Assembly: GCA_036756705.1 (NCBI GenBank)
Contig: DAIOKN010000010.1
Span: 1-64,000, forward strand
Source of the DNA: Caproicibacter sp002399225
GTDB taxonomy: Bacteria; Bacillota; Clostridia; Oscillospirales; Acutalibacteraceae
Reading direction: 5' to 3'
DNA length: 64,000 nt
Shown here: piece after piece, positions 59,075-64,000 of the stretch
How the letters are laid out: the number at the start of each line of letters is the position of its first letter
Numbering within the stretch: the stretch's first letter is position 1
Program-made: the position numbers and the translations under genes
The notes under the pieces: generated by a model
The model's database searches: none
What the model saw: the letters and a program-made list of their open reading frames with translations, nothing else
What the model was told of the DNA's origin: nothing

Positions 59075-59216
59075 GTTACCAATATAGTCGTCTCGTGGAG
59101 ATTTGTCAACATCAAAATATTGGTTGGACTGCCCGGCTGCATCGATTTGTGAGCCGCCCTCTGTTTTCAAGGCAAAGTTCGGAATCGGCCGAGTCCCTCT
59201 AGCCGGAATAAAATCA

Positions 59217-59819
59217 TTAAAACAGCGGGATAAATTTACTTTTTGGTTTGGATGTGATTCCCTGATGAGCCAGGACAGGGAGAAAAATCTGGAGCAGCAC
59301 CAAAAACAGCACCACTTCAATTGGCAGCATGACGATGTTTTTGACCAGGCTTTTCAGGAAAAAATAGTAATATGCTTTGTGAAACAGAATCTTGCTCCAG
59401 AGAGCTCCCAACCCCACGTGAATCCCGAAGTCAACGGTTAGTTTGGCAAAGAAAACACGCAGAACGGTGATTCGGCAGCGATAAAGAAAAATCCCATAGA
59501 GGAAGAACTCCAGCATGGTTGACAGCGTGTAGCCCGGGAAAAAAACATTGGCGGGGAAAAGCAAAAAACCGACCAGGTCGTACGCCAGGCCGGCCGCCAG
59601 GCCGACGGCCGGGCCGAAAATCATGGAACCGAACATTAAAACTATGAAAGCGACCGAAATTCGAAGATTTATGCTGACCGGAATATACATGGCGCCCAGA
59701 ACGATGCCCATGGCGATCGTCAGGCCGGCAAAAATAAGCGACCGCACATTGTGAAATTCGGAAGAAGCAGTCCTCCAGTATTCCGGAGTGAAGATGGACA
59801 AAGCACTGTAGTAAGGCAT
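59217..59819 (-). CDS. folT: Folate ECF transporter substrate-binding S component, FolT type
   Basis: The 200-residue membrane protein has about six membrane segments and ECF S-component features near the start ('RSLIFAGLTIAMGIVLGAMYIPV') and in the middle ('VGLAAGLAYDLVGFLLFP'). S components bind the vitamin and work with shared EcfA and EcfT subunits encoded elsewhere. The start at 59819 has a strong AAGGAGG. The identity as folate carrier is supported by the THF and ZTP riboswitches in its leader. Confidence 0.9.
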   Translation of the reverse strand: MPYYSALSIFTPEYWRTASSEFHNVRSLIFAGLTIAMGIVLGAMYIPVSINLRISVAFIVLMFGSMIFGPAVGLAAGLAYDLVGFLLFPANVFFPGYTLSTMLEFFLYGIFLYRCRITVLRVFFAKLTVDFGIHVGLGALWSKILFHKAYYYFFLKSLVKNIVMLPIEVVLFLVLLQIFLPVLAHQGITSKPKSKFIPLF

Positions 59820-59826
59820 AAAAAAA

Positions 59827-59877
59827 CCTCCTTGAATATGGCAAGACTCAATGCCACATAAAGGAGGAATGACTCCT
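59827..59877 (-). promoter_or_regulatory. Ribosome-site switch of folT (anti-SD / SD)
   Basis: On the minus strand CCTCCTT (59867-59861) is an exact complement of the folT ribosome site AAGGAGG (59833-59827). It can alternatively pair with an upstream AGGAG (59877-59873). The two pairings exclude each other, giving an open and a closed ribosome site under control of the THF aptamer just upstream. Confidence 0.65.
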
Positions 59878-59881
59878 ATAT

Positions 59882-60006
59882 GCAGCAGCGGGATGCGGTA
59901 ATTGCACGGCAACTTTTGCATCGGCTTTTCGCCGGAAAGAAAAATTTCCGTCCCGGGATCAACTCCCCGTTCCCCGGGCACATAACCCACAATTACCTAC
60001 TCTGCC
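59882..60006 (-). ncRNA. Tetrahydrofolate (THF) riboswitch
   Basis: On the minus strand the element begins GGCAGAGTAG, has stem GTAATTG/CAATTAC, a loop region 'GGTTATGTG', a CCCGGG/CCCGGG stem enclosing 'GAACGGGGAGTTGAT', and ends 'GCCGTGCAATTACCGCATCCCGCTGC'. GAGTAG, the GTG-stem and GCATCC are conserved THF-I features. A GCAG/CTGC stem closes it. The lower junction has two extra hairpins compared with the commonest form. Confidence 0.8.
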
Positions 60007-60073
60007 ATTTTTAAATGATGATTTACCGTCAATAAAGACCTGTAATTTCCCTCCTTCCGGCTTCCGCTCACAG

Positions 60074-60119
60074 CAAAAAAGGCCGACAATCCAGACGATT
60101 CGCCCAGACGGTCGGCCTC
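60074..60119 (-). terminator. ZTP-riboswitch terminator
   Basis: GGCCGAC (60117-60111, also part of the ZTP aptamer) pairs with GTCGGCC (60087-60081) and is followed by TTTTTT on the minus strand. Ligand binding to the aptamer would prevent this stem. Confidence 0.88.
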
Positions 60120-60168
60120 TTTCCACCATACTCCCCTGTGGTTCTCCACATCCGCCAGTCATATGGCT
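60101..60168 (-). ncRNA. ZTP/ZMP (pfl) riboswitch
   Basis: On the minus strand: CCATA/TATGG stem, the core ATGACTGGCGG, hairpin TGTGG-AGAA-CCACA, GGGGAGT, and the 3' half GCCGACCGTCTGGGCG that forms the pseudoknot with CGG. All match the pfl/ZTP consensus closely. The 3' half also forms the terminator, the usual ZTP switch in which ligand allows read-through. It lies upstream of the THF riboswitch in the same folT leader. Confidence 0.92.
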
Positions 60169-60178
60169 CTTCCCTAGT

Positions 60179-60207
60179 ACTTTACACCGAAGCTCTTTTT
60201 TTGTCAA
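60179..60207 (-). promoter_or_regulatory. Promoter of the folT leader
   Basis: A perfect TTGACA (60207-60202), exactly 17 bases and TAAAGT (60184-60179) on the minus strand. Transcription starts just before the ZTP aptamer. Confidence 0.8.
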
Positions 60208-60286
60208 CTCGTTTTCCAATTTTCTATGGTGTGATTTCGTTTTCAAATATTGAATAAATCATGGACAAAAACGCAGATGTATTATG

Positions 60287-60315
60287 TTGAAATTCATTGG
60301 TATAAAGATTATAAT
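60287..60315 (+). promoter_or_regulatory. Promoter of first sigma-factor fusion gene
   Basis: TTGAAA, 17 bases and TATAAT, leaving a 165-base AT-rich leader before the gene. Confidence 0.65.
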
Positions 60316-60481
60316 AAAAAATACAATGAAAAAATTGGAAAAAATTTTCCAAATAAAACCATAATTCTCTCTTAACTGTCTAGATAACGGGAGAGAACTG
60401 ATAACAGGACTGCATAAAATACCCTTTTGCCGGATGTGTCGGAGAAGATCAGTGGAAATTTTCATGTAGGGGAGTAGAAAA

Positions 60482-63007
60482 ATGGACGGTGAAATTGTCA
60501 GAAGGGCCAAAGAAGGCGAGACGCAGGCACTGGAAGAACTTTATGCTGACACGCGGCAGATGGTTTATTTCACGGCACTGGGGATCGTAAAGAATGAGCA
60601 GGATGCCCAGGACCTTGTCCAGGACATTTATATGAAGGCCTTTCAGAATCTATCGCGGCTGGAAAGCGAGAGCGCTTTTCTCACATGGTTAAAAACCATT
60701 GCGACCAACACCTGTAAGAACTATTGCAAAAAGAAGAAGCCGGCGCTTTTTCAAGATCATGACGAAGAAGATTTTATCCTCGGGAAAGTGGAAGAAGTCA
60801 GCGAGGATTTTCTGCCGCAGGAGTATGTGGAGCAGGCGGAAAAAAGGCGGTCGGTGCAGGAAATTATCGGCGGGCTGCCGGATGCGCAGCGGATGGCCGT
60901 TATGCTGTACTATTTTGATGAACTGCCTCTTTCCGAAGTTTCAAGCATTATGGAAACTTCGGACGGAACGACGAAAAGCAGGCTCAATTACGCACGGAAG
61001 CAAATTAAGACCAAAGTGGAAGCGCAGGAAAAGCAGGGCAACAAGCTGTATGCCGGGGTTCCGGTGCTGACCCGGATTCTCCGCATGGCTTCCCGGGACT
61101 GCGATCTGCCGGCCGAAGCGGCCCAGAGGATTCTGGCTCATTCTATGCAGGCGGCGAGTGCCGCTGCGGGTTCGGCTGCGGCAAATCAGGCGGCGGTTGC
61201 GGAACATGCCGCGGCTGCGCTGGAAGATACCGCATCGGCTGAAACGGCGCAGGGGGCGGAGGCCGCCGCCGACACCGCGGTGTCGGGAGCGAAGGGGATC
61301 TTCGCAAAAATCGCGGGCATGACGGTCAGAACGAAGGTCATTGCTCTTGTCTCGGCAGGACTAGTGCTTGCGGGCGCGGTCACCGGGGTGGCCGTCTCCG
61401 TGAAGAAGCACAACGACGCGGTGCAGGCCGCGATGGTTCTCCAGCAGAAATGGAAGGCGGAAAGCGAGGCGCGGAAAAAGGCTGCGTCGGAGGCCGCCGC
61501 CAAGAAGAAAGCGGCCGAAGCCCAAAAAAAAGCGGAGGAAGAAAAAGTCGCGCTGAGGCAAAAGCTCTGCGGCAAGCAGTGGAACTGCCAACTGAACGGG
61601 AAAGAGTATATTGAAAGATTCTATTTTTACCCGGACGGCAAATGCGAATGTAACCTGATGAAAAAAGAGTCTAAAGAAGGCTCCAAACACTGGGTGCAGA
61701 AGGACTATTACGGCGAGTTTCAGGTGACTGCGAAAGATAAGACCCTGATTCACCTCACGCTGCAGTCCGACGGCGGCAAGGTCGGTGCGGCGGATCTTAC
61801 CGCGGCGGTGAAAGTAGGAAAAGGCTGGTACGATTCCGGAACGGAAGCGGCGATTGCAGAACAGGAGAAGACGAAAGTTTTGACCCCGCTGACCTTCACG
61901 CTGGAATCCGGTAAATTTCCCTACCAGGAAACTTCCAAAGAGGGAGATATGGAATACGTTTACTGCCTTGGCGACGGCAGTGCATCAAGAGCTTTGGAAA
62001 ATTCTTCAGTGTCCGGTTCTCAGCCGCCGGATTCCGGAAAGTCGCCCCAAACCGAGCGGGTACAGTATCCGGTCAACCTTCTGGGCGCGTCCGTCGCGCA
62101 GATGACAAGCCGGTTTGGGAAAGATTATGAAATTTTAGGAAGCTTTTCCGGAGGAGCGCAGGTCGGGTATCGGGATAATCGAATTCCGTATATCTTTATT
62201 CTATCTAACAGTGATCCGAGGTCTTATGATAAAATCCCGTATGTCTTGATTGCCGAGGGATATCAGATCGATCAAAAATTCCGCAGCGGCCTGACCTATC
62301 AGCAGCTCAAAAAAATTGCCGGAAGCAATTTGAAAGCTCCTGAGGGGCCGCCGGATGACAACTCCGACTATGACGAGTATGACGCGCCGTACTGGACTGT
62401 TTCCGTCAATCGGCCGGGGTATCAGATCCTATACCAGTGGAGGGATAAAAACGGAACCTGGCCGGTTTATACCATGGTGGAAATTGACCATCCGGAACGG
62501 TTTTCCCCCGATGCGGCACAGACGGCAAGTTCCGCGCCGCCGACGACGTCGGGCGGTGAGTTCGCTCAAAAGCTGGTCGGCGGATGGGACTGGAACTTAA
62601 ACGCCGGCGATGGCGGGCATTTGTGTGGAATGAAGTTCAATGCGGACGGAACCTGCCGGTTTCGGTACAGCGAAAAAATTCCGGTGGATAATAAGCCCCT
62701 TAGTGAAGCGAAGGCTGCCTCGGAAGAGTATGACGGCACCTATAAAATTTCCGGCGGCGACAACATTACATTTCAGGCGGCCTATTCTTCCGACGATGCC
62801 AAGTATTACAAAAATCCTCCTAAGACCTGCAATGGAAAATTCCGGATTCGATGGACTTCAGTGGACGATTCGGGGTTTGACTTCGTTGCCGCCGATGGCA
62901 AGGAAAAGGGGATGGCGCTGACTTTGACAGACGGCCAGTCGCCTTTTGAAATGATGAATTCGGCGGCCGGCCAGAAGATCGGAGAATCCCTGTATTTCAG
63001 CGGCTGA
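60482..63007 (+). CDS. ECF-type sigma factor fused to membrane segment and extracytoplasmic domain
   Basis: The protein has 841 residues. Residues 1-185 are a sigma-70 ECF factor: region 2 (about 10-80, 'QDAQDLVQDIYMKAF') and region 4 (about 125-180, 'LPDAQRMAVMLYYFDELPLSEVSSIM'). An Ala-rich segment (about 190-275), one membrane helix (about 285-307) and a Lys/Ala/Glu coiled coil (about 318-360) follow. The outer part (about 361-841) has two related beta-rich repeats beginning near 'LCGKQWNCQLNGKEY' and 'LVGGWDWNLNAGD'. It looks like a membrane-tethered sigma factor with its own sensor domain. The next gene is a paralogue. Confidence 0.85.
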   Translation: MDGEIVRRAKEGETQALEELYADTRQMVYFTALGIVKNEQDAQDLVQDIYMKAFQNLSRLESESAFLTWLKTIATNTCKNYCKKKKPALFQDHDEEDFILGKVEEVSEDFLPQEYVEQAEKRRSVQEIIGGLPDAQRMAVMLYYFDELPLSEVSSIMETSDGTTKSRLNYARKQIKTKVEAQEKQGNKLYAGVPVLTRILRMASRDCDLPAEAAQRILAHSMQAASAAAGSAAANQAAVAEHAAAALEDTASAETAQGAEAAADTAVSGAKGIFAKIAGMTVRTKVIALVSAGLVLAGAVTGVAVSVKKHNDAVQAAMVLQQKWKAESEARKKAASEAAAKKKAAEAQKKAEEEKVALRQKLCGKQWNCQLNGKEYIERFYFYPDGKCECNLMKKESKEGSKHWVQKDYYGEFQVTAKDKTLIHLTLQSDGGKVGAADLTAAVKVGKGWYDSGTEAAIAEQEKTKVLTPLTFTLESGKFPYQETSKEGDMEYVYCLGDGSASRALENSSVSGSQPPDSGKSPQTERVQYPVNLLGASVAQMTSRFGKDYEILGSFSGGAQVGYRDNRIPYIFILSNSDPRSYDKIPYVLIAEGYQIDQKFRSGLTYQQLKKIAGSNLKAPEGPPDDNSDYDEYDAPYWTVSVNRPGYQILYQWRDKNGTWPVYTMVEIDHPERFSPDAAQTASSAPPTTSGGEFAQKLVGGWDWNLNAGDGGHLCGMKFNADGTCRFRYSEKIPVDNKPLSEAKAASEEYDGTYKISGGDNITFQAAYSSDDAKYYKNPPKTCNGKFRIRWTSVDDSGFDFVAADGKEKGMALTLTDGQSPFEMMNSAAGQKIGESLYFSG

Positions 63008-63167
63008 AGTTAAAGGCCCGATCGGTTCGGATAGAAAAAGGCTGCCGGGAAGGACAATAAAAAAGGAAAAATTGCGCGAAATAAAACCGGGGACCTTTTT
63101 CAGTTGTCTATCCATATGGAAAGAGGAGAACCACAGTCCGCAAAAAGAATTCGGGGAGAGTTGCAGA

Positions 63168-64000
63168 ATGGAGATTGAGGTCGTACAAAGGGCAAAAAAG
63201 GGAGATTCCGACGCGCTGGAACAAATTTATAATGATACGCGGCAAATGGTGTATTTTACGGCGTTGGGAATTGTGCGCAATGAACATGATGCGGAAGACG
63301 TGGCGCAGGATACTTACGTCAAGGCATTCCAAAACCTTTCCGGCCTGCGGGATGAGAAAGCTTTGGTCGGCTGGCTGAAAACGATTGTGATCAATGTCGG
63401 GAAAAACAGCTTGAAGAAACGGAAACCTCTGCTTTTCCAGAGCAACGATCAGGAAAACGACATGCTTGGGTCGATTGAAGAAATCGGCGAAAATTTTCTG
63501 CCGCAGGAATATGTGGATCAGGCGGAAAAAAGGCGAATGATTCAGGAAATGATCGGCGAATTGCCGGATGTACAGCGAATGGCCGTGACGCTGTATTATT
63601 TTGACGAACTGCCTCTTTTCGAGGTGGCAAAAGCGATGGAAACCACGGAAGGAACAACGAAGAGCAGGCTCAATTACGCAAGGAAGCAGATCAAGGCCAA
63701 GGTGGAGGCACAGGAGAAGAAGGGCAACAAGCTGTACGCCGGGGTTCCGGTCCTCACCCGGATTCTGCGCCGGGCGGCCCGGGACTGCGACCTGCCGGCT
63801 GAAACGGCACAGCGGATTCTAGCTAATTCGATCCAGGCGGCGAGTGCCGCGGCGGGCTCGGAAGCGGCAAATCAGGCGGCGGTTGCGGAACACGCCGCGG
63901 AAGCCCTGGGAGATGCCGTGCCTGCTGAGACGGCGCAGGGAGCGGCGGCCGCAAAGGGAATTTTTGCAAAGATTGCCGGCATGTCCGCCCGGACCAAACT
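63168..64000 (+). CDS. Second ECF sigma-factor fusion, N-terminal part (partial)
   Basis: This paralogue of the preceding gene runs off the window end after about 277 codons. The sigma-70 regions 2 (about 8-78) and 4 (about 122-180) are present, followed by the same 'GVPVLTRILR.A.RDCDLPAE.AQRILA' segment, an Ala-rich stretch and the beginning of the pre-membrane part 'KGIFAKIAGM'. The ATG at 63168 follows GGGGAGAG. The 160-base gap between the two genes has no clear terminator, so they may be co-transcribed. Confidence 0.85.
   Translation, partial: MEIEVVQRAKKGDSDALEQIYNDTRQMVYFTALGIVRNEHDAEDVAQDTYVKAFQNLSGLRDEKALVGWLKTIVINVGKNSLKKRKPLLFQSNDQENDMLGSIEEIGENFLPQEYVDQAEKRRMIQEMIGELPDVQRMAVTLYYFDELPLFEVAKAMETTEGTTKSRLNYARKQIKAKVEAQEKKGNKLYAGVPVLTRILRRAARDCDLPAETAQRILANSIQAASAAAGSEAANQAAVAEHAAEALGDAVPAETAQGAAAAKGIFAKIAGMSARTK

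Noticed and set aside
59959..60246. Minus-strand frame of 95 codons before folT
   Set aside because: It covers both riboswitches and a terminator, so the frame is incidental.
1..64000. CRISPR arrays, tRNA and rRNA genes
   Set aside because: No regularly spaced direct repeats and no cloverleaf or rRNA segments were recognised on reading both strands.

Overview
The window looks like chromosomal DNA of a spore-forming, anaerobic, GC-rich Clostridia member, most likely of the Oscillospirales (Ruminococcaceae-like). This is inferred from gene content: the spore-germination protein YpeB, AsrABC sulfite reductase, HydE and HydF, a clostridial-type arginine operon, DegV proteins, the EAL and HD-GYP pair, and AGGAGG-type ribosome sites with many TTG and GTG starts. 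No rRNA, tRNA, CRISPR array or insertion sequence was recognised.

Layout. 1-2.4 kb: a partial chemotaxis receptor with a SigD-type promoter, and hflX. 2.5-12.4 kb (minus): a compact phage structural cassette, from terminase through portal, protease, capsid and connectors to LysM and baseplate proteins. It has no recognisable tail sheath, tube, tape measure, fibre, lysis or integrase gene. 12.4-14.4 kb: a GntR(YtrA)-ABC transporter operon with a palindromic operator. 14.5-16.6 kb: a tandem degV duplication. 16.7-25.1 kb: argGHCJBDF behind probable ARG boxes. 25.2-32.1 kb: ypeB, an EAL protein, and a murD-M42-M42-GNAT operon. 32.3-34.1 kb: an isolated phage-type lysis cassette (GH25 lysozyme, XhlA-like protein, holin) followed by a structured RNA and terminator. 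34.2-35.3 kb: an HD-GYP protein. 35.5-41.6 kb: a YheO-type regulator facing a serine/threonine degradation island (sdaAB, sdaAA, threonine ammonia-lyase, symporter, ridA). 41.6-47.8 kb: an NSS transporter, a LysR regulator, asrABC and a siroheme-synthesis dehydrogenase.

47.8-57.2 kb is the most unusual block. One set of closely packed genes encodes HydE, a TM1266-type regulator, a FecCD-type permease, an ABC ATPase fused to a second TM1266-type domain, a NifH-like reductase, two nitrogenase component 1-like subunits, a lipoprotein substrate-binding protein and HydF. It is preceded by a strong promoter, a folded leader and an intrinsic terminator, which suggests an attenuator or an unrecognised riboswitch. 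It joins H-cluster maturation genes, a metal, cofactor or metallophore importer and a nitrogenase-like two-component reductase of unknown substrate. HydG and a hydrogenase are absent.

57.2-60.2 kb (minus): an arsR/permease/thioredoxin module with two matching operators, then folT. The folT leader contains two stacked riboswitches: a ZTP (pfl) aptamer with terminator, followed by a THF aptamer with a ribosome-site switch. Together they should allow folate import only when ZTP is high and THF is low. 60.3-64 kb: two tandem paralogous genes whose products join an ECF sigma factor to a membrane segment and a large outer domain. The second runs off the end of the window.
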